NCBI RefSeq assembly: GCF_001298445.1
Contig: NZ_CP012036.1
Coordinates: 6,139,525 to 6,203,524 of the forward strand
Source: Nostoc piscinale CENA21
GTDB lineage: Bacteria; Cyanobacteriota; Cyanobacteriia; Cyanobacteriales; Nostocaceae
DNA length: 64,000 nt
Reading direction: 5' to 3'
The notes beneath the pieces are model-generated. The model ran no database searches. It was given only the letters and a program-made list of their open reading frames with translations, and had not been told where the DNA came from. Each line of letters begins with the position of its first letter. Position 1 is the first letter of the stretch. Positions 22,712 through 32,960 of the stretch are shown here, piece by piece. The translations under genes and the position numbers were made by a program.

Positions 22712-25700
22712 ATGGTGTACGTCAAGCGCGTGGAACTTACCAACTTCAAATCCTTCGGCGGTACTACTTCAGTCCCTTTGCTGCCGGGGTTTACTGTCAT
22801 ATCTGGGCCAAATGGTTCCGGTAAGTCGAATATTTTGGATGCGCTGTTGTTTTGTTTGGGACTTGCCAGTTCTAAAGGAATGCGAGCCGATCGCTTGCCG
22901 GATTTGGTAAATAATACTCAAACGGCTAAGGGACGCGCATCTGTGGAAGCCAGCGTCACGGTGACGTTTGATTTGACGGGGGAGGATATCTCACGCAGAG
23001 ACGCAGAGGCGCGGAGTGAGGAAGGCTCGGAGGAATTGGAGGAATCACTCGATACAGACTCAGCACTCAGCACTGAATGGAGTGTTACAAGACGGTTGCG
23101 GGTGACTCATCAGGGAACTTATACGTCAAATTACTATATCAATGGTGCGGCTTGTACGCTGACGGAGTTGCATGAGGCGTTGGAGAATCTGCGGATTTAT
23201 CCTGAAGGCTATAACGTAGTGTTGCAAGGGGACGTTACTAGCATTATCTCGATGAATGCTAGGGAAAGGCGAGAAATTATTGATGAGTTGGCGGGGGTGG
23301 CGGCGTTCGATCGCAAAATTCACCAAGCTAAGGGTACGTTAGATGAGGTGAAGGAGAAGGAAGATAGTTGTCGGATTATTGAGACAGAGTTAACTGCACA
23401 ACGCGATCGCCTTTCTCAAGATAGGGCGAAGGCGGAAAAATATCAAAAGCTACGGACAGAATATCTGCACAAGCAATCTTGGGAAGCGGTGTTATCCTGG
23501 CGTTCGCTGCAAGCACAGCAAGAAAAGTTAGCGACGGAAATTCAAAATGGCGATCGCTCTCATAATGACCTTACACTGCAATTAGAAACTTTAAATGTCG
23601 GAATTACGCAAAAAACGGCGGAATTAGAAAAACTCAATGCTTATGTAAAGTCTTTGGGTGAAGAGGAACTGTTAGCAGTACAAGCGACTCTCGCTAACCA
23701 AGAAGCAGAACGCAAGCAACTCCAGCGTCAGCAAACAGAATTAGAAACAAGTTCCCAAGAAACCGCTAAACGCTTGGTGCAAACACAGCAAGAAATCCAA
23801 CAGCATCAGCAAGCTTTGGGAGAAATTGCCGAAACCCAAAATGTCGAACGGCAATCAATTGTATATTGTCAACAGCAACGGGATGAGGCAGAACAAGCAC
23901 TACAAAAATCCCGTGAAGCCGCCGCCGAAATCGCCACCGCCTCGGAAGCTTGGGTACAGCAACAAACTGCACTGAACCGTCAAATTGAAACTGTACTGCA
24001 AACTCTGGAACCGCAACGCACAGAGCAAGCACAATTAAGAGAACGTAATAGTCAGCTACAAGAATTAATTCACGAACAAACTCAGTTAATTGCCACTTTA
24101 GAGCCACAGTTGACAGAAAAACAAGCTGAATGTGCGCGAGTCGAGGCAGAGTTTAATAATTCTAGTGAACCCATTCAGAATTTAGCGCAAAATCTCGCCG
24201 CCACAGAACAGGAATTACAAATTCAGCAAGATACTCAAAAGCGGCTTTCTAATGAACAACGGGAAAAACAACGCCAGTTAGATAAAATTGAGGCGCAAAC
24301 CCAAGCACAACAAGAAGTCCAAGGAACACAAGCTAGTAAGGTGATTATCCAGTCGGGGATGCCTGGGGTTTGTGGTTTGGTGGTACATTTGGGACGGGTG
24401 GAACCCCGCTATCAGTTGGCGTTAGAAATTGCGGCGGGTGCGAGGTTGGGACATATCGTTGTTGATGATGATGGGATAGCTGCGGCTGGGATTGAATTAC
24501 TCAAGCAAAAACGCGCCGGGAGAGCGACATTTTTACCTTTAAATAAGATTCAGGCTCCGAGAATTACCCAAGATGCGACGCTGCGGTTAGCAAATGGCTT
24601 TGTTAATTATGCAGTGAATTTGGTTGAGTGCGATCGCCGTTATAAAGATGTGTTTAATTACGTCTTCGGTAACACGGTTGTATTCGCCAATTTAGAACAG
24701 GCGCGGAAAAACCTCGGTTTATATCGCATCGTCACCCTAGATGGGGAATTACTGGAAACCAGTGGCGCAATGACTGGTGGTAGTACAAATCAGCGTTCAG
24801 CATTACGCTTCGGTACAGGGGAAGCGGCAGAATCAGATGAAGCGATCGCGTTGAAAAATCGCTTGGTAGATATTGAACGAATTTTAGATCGTTGTATCGA
24901 TGCGATCGCTTCTTTATCCAGCAAAACCAAACAACTCAGCCAAGAACTCACCGAAGCACGCCAAGCACGCCGCGAACAGCAATTGCAATTAGAACAGTTA
25001 CAAAAAGATATTAAAGCTTTAACGACGCAATTAGAAGGCACGCGATCGCAACTTGCCCAAAATACCGAAAAATTCTCCGCCGCCCAATCGCGCCTAGAAA
25101 TTTTAGATAAAGAACTACCAGGGCAAGAAACGCAATTACAACAACTGCGTCACACTTTAGCAGAATTAGAAGCATCACAAACGCCTAGTGAATGGCAGCA
25201 AATCCAAGCGGTAATTAAAACCCAAGAGCAACAATTACAACAACGGGAATCCGCATTACGGGAAGCAGAACAACGGCTGAAAAACTTGGAAAATCAGCAA
25301 CAGCGCCTACAAGAACGCATCCAAGAAGCAGAACAAAAAAATTGCTCAGTATCATCAAGAACAAGCAAATTCTCAGCATAGACTCCAAACCCTCAGCACC
25401 CAACACACAGCACTCAGCACTCAAATAGCTGAAACTCGCGCCAAACTCAGCGAAATGGAAAAGAGTTTGGGTGAAGAAAAGGTAAAACGTGACGCGATAG
25501 AACAAGAAGTGCGATCGCATTTACTCCGTCAGCAACAATTAGAATGGGAACTGGAAAAACTCCAAGAAACCCAGCAGAAGCGGCGTGAAGAAATAGAAAC
25601 TTTGCAAAATCAATTGCGAGAACTACTCCCAGAATTGCCTAGCCCTTTACCGGAAGTACCAGAACAGGTAGATTTAGAAGAATTGCAGAAAGAATTGCGA

Positions 25701-26333
25701 TCGCTCTCTAAACGCCTGCAAGCAATGGAACCTGTAAATATGCTGGCGTTGGAAGAATACGAACGCACCCAAAACCGCCTGCAAGAACTCACAGAAAAAT
25801 TACAAACCTTAGAAGCCGAACGCACCGAATTATTATTAAGAATTGAAAACTTTACCACACTGCGACAACGCGCTTTTAAAGAAGCTTTTGACGCAGTGAA
25901 CGAAAACTTCCAATCAATTTTCGCCACCCTCTCAGAAGGCGACGGCTACTTGCAACTTGATGATCCTGAAGATCCCTTTAACAGTGGTTTAAACTTAGTC
26001 GCGCACCCCAAAGGTAAACCCGTACAAAGACTAGCTTCTATGTCTGGGGGTGAAAAATCTCTCACCGCCTTAAGCTTCATTTTCGCCCTGCAACGCTACC
26101 GCCCATCACCTTTTTATGCCTTTGATGAAGTAGATATGTTTTTAGACGGGGCAAACGTAGAACGATTGGCTAAAATGATCAAACAACAAGCACAACTGGC
26201 ACAGTTCATAGTTGTGAGTTTGCGTCGTCCGATGATAGAATCAGCCGAACGCACCATTGGCGTTACTCAAGCACGAGGCGCTTATACCCAAGTTTTGGGA
26301 ATTAAGTTAACATCCTCGAATACATCTGCTTGA
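22712..26333 (+). CDS. smc: SMC chromosome-partition ATPase, frame broken at an A7 tract
   Basis: SMC organises and segregates the chromosome as a coiled-coil ATPase dimer with ScpA/ScpB. The head begins VKRVELTNFKSFGG with Walker A GPNGSGKSN (residues 32-40), long coiled coils flank a hinge (MPGVCGLVVHLGRVEPRYQLALEIAAG), and the C-terminal head has the signature SMSGGEKSLTALSF and Walker B FYAFDEVD. Frame 1 ends at 25381; the rest starts in another frame. At 25335-25341 seven A's shift the frame: with six, the coil reads EQKIAQYHQEQANSQHRLQ and the protein is 1206 residues, a normal size. Residues 93-121 (DISRRDAEARSEEGSEE...SALSTE) come from intergenic-type repeats lying in frame inside the head domain. 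Confidence 0.9.
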
Positions 26334-26391
26334 ATCTTTGTTAATAATAGTGTATAGATAAACCGGATTCGAGATCAGGACTCGGTATAGA

Positions 26392-27372
26392 ATGACCTCT
26401 GAACAGATAATTAGGCGTTCCGACTTATTAAATACCCAGGTGATTACCCGCGACAACGCCAAGCGGTTGGGGATTGTGAATCAAATCTGGGTTGATATTG
26501 ATCAAAGGGAGGTTGTGGCTCTTGGTTTACGAGACAGCCTGATCTCTATCTCTGGACTGCCACGCTATATGTACCTTAGTAGTATCAACCAAATTGGTGA
26601 TGCCATTCTGGTTGATAACGAAGATGTCATCGAAGATATTGATATTGAAGCTTTCAGTAATCTGATTAACTGGGAAGTAATTACAGAAACAGGTGAAGTC
26701 TTAGGTAGAGTCCGGGGCTTTAAGTTTGACGGTATCTCAGGCAAACTGCACTCGATCATTATTGCTTCTTTGGGAGTACCACAAATTCCCGACCAATTTC
26801 TCAGCACTTACGAAATTTCCATCGACGAAGTTGTTAGCACAGGCCCCAGCAGATTAATTGTGTTTGAAGGAGCCGAAGAACGTACAACCCAATTAACAGT
26901 AGGCGTTTTAGAACGTTTAGGTATCGGCAAACCACCTTGGGAACGCGATGCAGAAGAAGAATATGGTTATTCTGCACCACGCACAATTGCACCACCGAAT
27001 CAGCTACCTAGTGGAACACCTTTACAGCCACCCAAGCCAAAAGTTCGCACCCCCGAACCAGTAGCGCGGGAAGAAGAATGGAACGAAGACTACGTAGAAG
27101 AAGAAAGACCAAGGCGCGAAGTCATGCGAGCGCGACAATATGAGTCTATCCGCTACGAAGAAGACGAAGAAGAAGATAACTGGAGTGAAGCCACAGGCGG
27201 CGACAGATATCAACAACCGCCCAAGTACGAAACTAAAGCCTACACCGACGATTACGATGATTATGACGACGATGTAGAAGGTGATGCTTGGGAAGATGCA
27301 CCAAAACCCGTGAACATTCCCAAGAAAGTCAAAGAAAGACAGCCAGAATACGAAGAAGAAGGCGGATATTAA
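26392..27372 (+). CDS. PRC-barrel domain protein with acidic disordered tail (326 aa)
   Basis: Two tandem PRC-barrel units are visible: residues 6-85 (IIRRSDLLNTQVITRDNAKRLGIVNQIWVDIDQREVVALGL) and about 87-165 (INWEVITETGEVLGRVRGFKFDGISGKLHSIII). The rest, from about 190, is a long disordered tail rich in Pro, Glu, Asp, Arg and Tyr (DDYDDYDDDVEGDAWEDAPKP). PRC barrels occur in photosynthetic reaction-centre H subunits and in RimM; in cyanobacteria such stand-alone proteins have no settled role. It follows smc by 58 bp and is probably co-transcribed; a terminator follows. Function unassigned. Confidence 0.85.
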   Translation: MTSEQIIRRSDLLNTQVITRDNAKRLGIVNQIWVDIDQREVVALGLRDSLISISGLPRYMYLSSINQIGDAILVDNEDVIEDIDIEAFSNLINWEVITETGEVLGRVRGFKFDGISGKLHSIIIASLGVPQIPDQFLSTYEISIDEVVSTGPSRLIVFEGAEERTTQLTVGVLERLGIGKPPWERDAEEEYGYSAPRTIAPPNQLPSGTPLQPPKPKVRTPEPVAREEEWNEDYVEEERPRREVMRARQYESIRYEEDEEEDNWSEATGGDRYQQPPKYETKAYTDDYDDYDDDVEGDAWEDAPKPVNIPKKVKERQPEYEEEGGY

Positions 27373-27377
27373 TTTTC

Positions 27378-27413
27378 AACCCCTCCTAAGTTATCAGGAG
27401 GGGTTAATTTTTC
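27378..27413 (+). terminator. Rho-independent terminator after the smc-PRC pair
   Basis: AACCCCTCCT (27378-27387) and AGGAGGGGTT (27396-27405) form a perfect 10-bp stem with an 8-base loop followed by TTTTT. Confidence 0.92.
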
Positions 27414-27913
27414 TGGTGTGTTGTCATTTGTAGTGGAAGGCAGGAGGCAGTGGTTCGGCTACTTCGGCTGCGCTCAGTACAAGTTTGCTCACCAAGCAGC
27501 CAGGAGAAAAAGTCTTAATATTCGTGGCATTCAACCTCCGCTCGGCTTCTTGCAGAGTAGGGACTGCCCCGCAAAGACGCTATAACTCAACAAAAAACGT
27601 AAAAATGATTTTGGAGGGGGTTTGGGGGACGCAACCGTCCCCCAATCGGGGGCGTGGGGGAGAATCCCCCAAATCTTTCTTATGCTCTGATAGGTAGAGT
27701 AGAAATTGAGAAATTAACTCTCATTATCTTAACGAAACCGTATTAATTTATTACTGTTGTAGAGACGTTGTATACAACATCTCTACATGATTGGTAAGCT
27801 ATTACACATTTAAATTGCATAATTAGGGCAGGCAAAATGCCCACCCCACAAGAGTTATTGGCATTTCCGTTATGCAAACTAGATGTGGTTTAGCTTACAA
27901 GTTAATAATGAAA
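27414..27913. repeat. Repeat-dense gap between PRC gene and GT9 gene
   Basis: No gene. From left to right: a CTTCGGCTGCGCTCAGTAC-type repeat near 27462-27480; a G-rich block at 27616-27665 (listed in findings); a near-perfect 30-bp palindrome at 27758-27787; and a GGCAGGCAAAATGCCCACCC segment near 27829-27848 that resembles the hairpin after the FTR1 gene. Confidence 0.7.
27758..27787. repeat. Palindromic repeat TGTAGAGACGTTG..., copy 1
   Basis: TGTAGAGACGTTGTA and TACAACATCTCTACA form a 15-bp stem with one mismatch. A second, perfect member of the family is at 32813-32844; both share the GTAGAGACGTT arm. Confidence 0.85.
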
Positions 27914-28872
27914 TTAGCCGCCCCAGATTTTTTCGGAAACTGTTGTGGGTGAAATATCTGCTACTTTCCCAGAGGGGGATTTAATGGCGAGGAATTTTTC
28001 ACTTTTTGGTAACAGTTTACCTGGATCTGAGGAGCCGAACAAACCAATGGTATAAGTCTGAACTGCAACACTCAACTGTAATGGCGCACTTTCGGTAGAC
28101 AGCATCAGGTTTGCACCAGCAATCATAGCTGTCAACTTACCTGTATTATCAGGAGATGTGACTTTGATTTCCGGACAGGATTCGCGGAGCATCGCACAAA
28201 CTGTTCATCATCAGCACCTTGAATCACAACCACAGACATATCTGGCTGTTTTTGTTGAAATTCTTGAATAATTGGCTGCCAATTCTCAACCGGATAGATT
28301 TTCTCAGCACCTTTCGCCCGTGAGCTTGAATCAACCCCTCCATAAATCAAGACGTAGCCTGTGTCATTTACGCCTAGACGTTTTTGCTCGTTTTGTGACC
28401 AGTCGATATCGGGTTTCGGGACATTTACTGCTAACTCTGGTACGGGTGTGGCTATACCCAATGGTTTTAGCAACTCGTGATACGCCGCCGCTACATACTG
28501 AGATGGATTAAACGGCACAGTATGAGTCAGAAACACGGCTCCTTTGCCTTGAAAGCCAATACGCATGGGAATCCCTGTTAACCAGAGCATTAGTCCCACT
28601 AACCAGCTTTGCCCAAAAGCAATGGCGACATCATACTCGCGATCGCGCATTGTGCCTACCAAGTTACCCCAATCTGCTAGACTGTTACGATCTTTATAAT
28701 CAAAGGTCAGTACCTCGTGAACAGACTTGCTCACTCGATAGGCAGCCTTTGACTGGGGTTCCGTAACGACATCTATCTGAGCGTCGGGATAATCACGCTT
28801 CAGACTATCTAAAGTCGGAAAGAAGAGAATTTGGTCGCCAATTCCGCCAGGTACAAGGGCTACTACTCGCAT
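27914..28872 (-). pseudogene. GT9-family (heptosyltransferase-like) glycosyltransferase with one-base frame break
   Basis: The first frame (28872 to 28132) gives 225 sensible residues starting MRVVALVPGGIGDQILFFPTL, a GT9/ADP-heptose:LPS heptosyltransferase N-lobe, through VLIYGGVDSSSRAKGAEKIYP. It then loses similarity after GADDEQFVR. The remainder continues in another frame from MLRESCPEIKV, with the sugar-nucleotide site GANLMLSTESAPLQLSVAV and TIGLFGSSDP. One missing base near 28190-28195 explains it (GTGCGATG where GTGCGAATG would restore the frame), giving 319 residues, the usual length. The enzyme would add a sugar to an envelope polysaccharide. Whether it is a real pseudogene or an assembly error is open. 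Confidence 0.8.
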
Positions 28873-29128
28873 AATAATTATTGACGCTTACTCGCTCCTT
28901 ATTTTAGGGGAATATAGGTATGAAAGATTAGGGAGTGGACAGTGCTGACCTTCCCAAATATTTAATTATTAATTCCTTTACAAATACCCAAATTTGATTA
29001 TCTCTTCTTAAAAATATAAAAATACACTTACTACGGAATGTGTCAAGATTGGTATGATTCTAGAAATAATTAGCTGAACTAAATACTTCATTTAGTCAGT
29101 GATTATACTCTCACAGGAGGAAATTTCT
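28873..29128. promoter_or_regulatory. Leader of metK
   Basis: This AT-rich region separates the divergent GT9 and metK genes and must hold both promoters. I looked for the conserved cores of SAM or SAH riboswitches and saw none. A strong AGGAGG ribosome site at 29116-29121 ends the region. Confidence 0.45.
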
Positions 29129-30392
29129 TTGTCTAGACGCTATTTATTTACCTCCGAGTCAGTAACTGAAGGTCATCCAGATAAAATCTGCGATCAAATT
29201 TCAGATACGATTCTTGATACCTTACTGGCACAAGACCCCAGCAGTCGCGTAGCTGCTGAAGTAGTAGTTAATACTGGTCTGGTATTAATTACTGGTGAAA
29301 TTACTACTAAGGCTAATGTCAATTATGTGCATCTAGCTCGCAAAAAAAATCGCTGAAATTGGCTATATTGATGCAGATAACGGCTTCTCTGCTAACAGCA
29401 CCAGCGTGATTGTAGCATTAGATGAACAATCACCTGACATTGCCCAAGGTGTAAATGTTGCCCAAGAAACCCGCCAACAGGATAGTGATGAACTATTCGA
29501 TACCATTGGGGCAGGCGACCAAGGTATCATGTTTGGCTTTGCTTGTAACGAAACTCCAGAACTGATGCCCTTACCCATCTGTTTGGCGCACCGCATTGCC
29601 CGCCGACTGGCAGCAGTCCGCAAAACTGGTGAATTACCATACCTGCGTCCTGACGGTAAAACTCAAGTAACCGTAGTCTACGAAGATGGGAAACCTGTAG
29701 GCATTGATACTATCCTGATTTCCACACAGCACACAGCTACAATTGGGGAAATCACTGATGAAGCCGCAGTGCAAGCTAGAATTAAGCAAGACCTCTGGAC
29801 AGCAGTGGTTGAGCCTGTTTTTAGTGATATTGACATCAAGCCTGATCAAGAAACTCGCTTTTTAGTCAATCCAACAGGTAAATTTGTGATTGGTGGGCCA
29901 CAAGGTGACTCTGGTTTGACAGGCAGAAAAATCATTGTTGATACCTACGGCGGCTATTCCCGTCATGGCGGTGGCGCTTTCTCTGGCAAAGACCCCACAA
30001 AAGTAGACCGTTCTGCGGCTTATGCAGCTCGTTATGTAGCCAAAAACATTGTAGCGGCTGGCTTGGCAGAAAAATGCGAAGTGCAGTTGAGTTACGCGAT
30101 CGGTGTAGCTAGACCAGTCAGTATTCTCGTAGAAACCTTTGGGACTGGCAAAGTGGATGATGAAATTTTGTTGGAATTAGTCAAACAAAACTTTGAACTA
30201 CGTCCAGCAGGAATTATTCATGCTTTCAATTTACGTAACTTACCAAGTGAAAGAGGCGGACGTTTTTATCAGGACATCGCGGCTTACGGTCACTTGGGAC
30301 GGAATGATTTAGACTTGCCTTGGGAACAAATCGACAAGGCCGAGTTGTTGAAGCAAGCAGTTTCTCATTTACGTTCAACTGCGATCGCCTAG
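29129..30392 (+). CDS. metK: S-adenosylmethionine synthetase, frame broken at an A8 tract
   Basis: MetK makes S-adenosylmethionine from methionine and ATP in the cytoplasm. AGGAGG is followed after seven bases by TTG at 29129, giving the typical MSRRYLFTSESVTEGHPDKICDQ. After HLARKK the frame ends at a TGA (29354-29356), because of eight A's at 29342-29349; with seven the protein continues IAEIGYIDADNGFSANSTSV and reaches 420 residues, the full family length. All hallmarks lie in the second part: GAGDQGIMFG, GGPQGDSGLTGRKIIVDTYGG, GGGAFSGKDPTKVDRSAAYAARY. MetK is normally essential and single-copy, so a true null is improbable. Confidence 0.93.
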
Positions 30393-30470
30393 CACTCTAA
30401 CAGAGTTACAATCGCAGACTGAGCAAAATCGGGAGTAAAACACAGTCAACACTCCCTACATATATAAATT

Positions 30471-30517
30471 CCTCTGTCTTCCTATTGCTTGAATAGTAGC
30501 AAGGCAGAGGTTTTTTA
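30471..30517 (+). terminator. Terminator after metK
   Basis: CCTCTGTCTT pairs with AAGGCAGAGG around an inner CTATT/AATAG hairpin, followed by TTTTTT at 30511-30516. Confidence 0.88.
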
Positions 30518-30964
30518 GTATTCAGGCTATCCAAATTCTAAAATTGTTTGAGAATCCTACTGATCGGTGCTAAGATGCGAGATGAATTAATCTGTCTGGC
30601 ATTTAAGTATTTCCATCGTACAAGACAAGATTAAAAATAAGTACAGTGTATTTAATAGTTAAAACATACCTGATATTAACTAGGTTTCAAAAACCTTAAC
30701 GCTAAAGATAAAATTCCTGCATAAGCTTTACTATAAAGAAGTATTGATTATATGCAAACATAGAATTTTATCATTTTCCTGTGTTTTTGTATACATTCAT
30801 ATCAAAATCACCTAAATACAATAAAGTAATGGCAATTATTTAAAGAATAATTATTTACGCTGCTTCTTACAAAAAAATTGTGTAGGTGTTAATCACCAGT
30901 TAATTTAATTTTAAAGATGGAATTGATGTGGCGATTTTTGCGGAAGGGCGAGGAGATTTGAGGA
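30518..30964. other. AT-rich gap before a sensor kinase
   Basis: No gene, tRNA or obvious repeat seen. The sequence is rich in A/T and holds the promoter of the kinase gene. Confidence 0.4.
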
Positions 30965-32689
30965 ATGCAAACTCACAAGCCTAACCCAATTGACAGTAAT
31001 TCAGCAAGCAAAAAAATGCCAGCCAAAGATTCATCAAGCGAAGAACTGCCCACAATCGAATTTCCCTCCAGTGGGAAACTCAAAGCCAGTTCTTGGCGGA
31101 TACATCAAAAAATTGGCTATGGCTACTTTGTAGCTATTGGTATTGGCTTTTTCGGCTCACTGACTGGTCTGGTGATTGCCAATTACTACCGAGGACGAGA
31201 AATTAGACAGTTTAATCAAGCCCAAGAACAACGCCAACTACTAACTAACTATAAAAATGCGGTAGTAGGAGCGCAATTACATAGCTCTAATTTAGTCGCA
31301 GTATTAGAAGATTCTCAACAACTGCTCACTAAAAAAACAGAATTTTTAAGGAATGTTAATAAAGCTGAAGATTTAGAGCGAAAAATTGACAATTTTATCG
31401 AAAAAAAGCCGATGCAATTAGCAGCGACCAGTGCTAATTTACAAGCTTTATTGGAAGATTATACAATTAACTTAAAATCTTACGTAGACCAAATAGAAGC
31501 GGTCTTAAAGGAAATTGATAAACAGCCGCTACAGCCCCAGCAAATTGCTGTAGTTCGAGAGCAGTTGTTAAAAATTATGCGTGGTGAAACCGCCATGCAA
31601 TTAGATAGTCTTTCGGATAAATTAACGAATATTCTGCAAACTGCCGAAAATCAAGAACAAGATAGGCAAATAGATGTAGAACAGGCAAAAGGTGTTGAAA
31701 GATTAATTGTGATGGTGAGTATGCTGGTGTCGGTAGCGATCGCAGCTATTATCGCATGGCGCACCAGTCGAGCGATCGCTGAACCAGTCATTACAGTTAC
31801 TCAAGTCGCCGAACAAGTCGCCCGCAAATCTAACTTTGATTTACGCGCCCCCGTTACCACCGAAGATGAAATTGGCTTATTAGCAAAATCATTAAATCGG
31901 TTGATTGAGCGAGTTTCAGAACGCACGAAACAACTAGAACAAGCAAAAGAACTAGCCGAAGCCGCCAGCACAGCTAAAAGTGTCTTTTTAGCTAACGTCA
32001 GTCACGAATTACGTACACCCTTAAATGCAGTCATTGGACTCAGCCAACTACTGCAAGATGACGCTACAGATTTAAACTTATCGGGAGACTTTATTACCGA
32101 TTTAGAAACCATCAATTCCGCAGGTAGACACTTATTAGAATTGATTAACGACATCCTCGACTTATCCAAAATTGAAGCGGGGAAAATGACTCTTTATCCA
32201 GAGACATTTGAAATTGCCAATCTGATTAATAATTTGGTATTGACTATTAAACCTTCCATTGAAAAAAATGGCAATATTTTAGAAGTAGATTACGACGAAC
32301 AGCTAGGTACAATGTATGCTGATCAAACAAGAATGCGACAAGTACTTTTAAACTTGTTAAGTAATGCGTCTAAATTTACGACTAACGGCAAAGTTACCCT
32401 CACTGTGAAAAATGAAAAACCCAACTCATTATCAGACTCTCCCTTGGGGATAATTGCGTTTACTGTTGCTGATACAGGTATTGGGATGACTCATCATCAA
32501 CAGCAACAATTATTTCAACCTTTTATCCAAGGGGATAATTCCACCACCAAGAAATATGGTGGTACTGGCTTGGGTTTAGCCATCAGTCGTCATTTTTGTC
32601 AGATGATGGGTGGTGAGATTTCTGTGAAAAGTCAGCCAGGAGTAGGTTCAACTTTTACAGTACGCCTACCTCTGACTGTCAAAGAATGA
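30965..32689 (+). CDS. Membrane sensor histidine kinase (HAMP-HisKA-HATPase)
   Basis: The 574-residue protein has TM helices at about 50-72 and 247-265 enclosing a ~175-residue helical periplasmic sensor without recognisable ligand domain, a HAMP linker (266-318), the phospho-acceptor box FLANVSHELRTPLNAVIG with His347, and an ATPase domain with N box RMRQVLLNLLSNASKF, G1 VADTGIGM, F box LFQPFIQGDNSTTKKYGGTGLGLAIS and G3. There is no receiver domain, and no response regulator gene is next to it, so the partner lies elsewhere. The soluble N-terminus (1-45) is Ser/Lys-rich. Signal unknown. Confidence 0.92.
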   Translation: MQTHKPNPIDSNSASKKMPAKDSSSEELPTIEFPSSGKLKASSWRIHQKIGYGYFVAIGIGFFGSLTGLVIANYYRGREIRQFNQAQEQRQLLTNYKNAVVGAQLHSSNLVAVLEDSQQLLTKKTEFLRNVNKAEDLERKIDNFIEKKPMQLAATSANLQALLEDYTINLKSYVDQIEAVLKEIDKQPLQPQQIAVVREQLLKIMRGETAMQLDSLSDKLTNILQTAENQEQDRQIDVEQAKGVERLIVMVSMLVSVAIAAIIAWRTSRAIAEPVITVTQVAEQVARKSNFDLRAPVTTEDEIGLLAKSLNRLIERVSERTKQLEQAKELAEAASTAKSVFLANVSHELRTPLNAVIGLSQLLQDDATDLNLSGDFITDLETINSAGRHLLELINDILDLSKIEAGKMTLYPETFEIANLINNLVLTIKPSIEKNGNILEVDYDEQLGTMYADQTRMRQVLLNLLSNASKFTTNGKVTLTVKNEKPNSLSDSPLGIIAFTVADTGIGMTHHQQQQLFQPFIQGDNSTTKKYGGTGLGLAISRHFCQMMGGEISVKSQPGVGSTFTVRLPLTVKE

Positions 32690-32960
32690 TACAGTATAAT
32701 TCAGCAGGTATTAATACCGTTTCTTTATGAGACTGCGCTAAATTTATTTAGCTGTTTCTTTGTGTGCTTTGCGCCCTTTGCGGTTCGTTATATCATTCGG
32801 CGCATCTTCATACTGTAGAGACGTTACATGTAACGTCTCTACAGAGTTTTGGGTTTTACGCTTGTACCTCGTTTACCCAAAATACGCTGTATACTTCATA
32901 CCTCTCATCTTTTCGTCGTACTATTTAAGTCCTGTGATTTGGTTTCACACTTCAGACTTT
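32690..32960. repeat. Gap with TTTGCGCC repeat and 32-bp palindrome
   Basis: It contains a GCTTTGCGCCCTTTGCGGTT repeat near 32766-32786, relative of the one at 1045-1070, and the palindrome listed next. No gene seen. Confidence 0.6.
32813..32844. repeat. Perfect 32-bp palindrome CTGTAGAGACGTTACA..., copy 2
   Basis: CTGTAGAGACGTTACA is followed directly by its exact reverse complement. It shares the GTAGAGACGTT arm with 27758-27787 and so belongs to a dispersed family. As RNA it forms a 14-16 bp stem; there is no T-run. Confidence 0.9.

Noticed and set aside
28873..29128. SAM or SAH riboswitch before metK
   Set aside because: None of the conserved core sequences or the expected pairing pattern was recognised in the leader.
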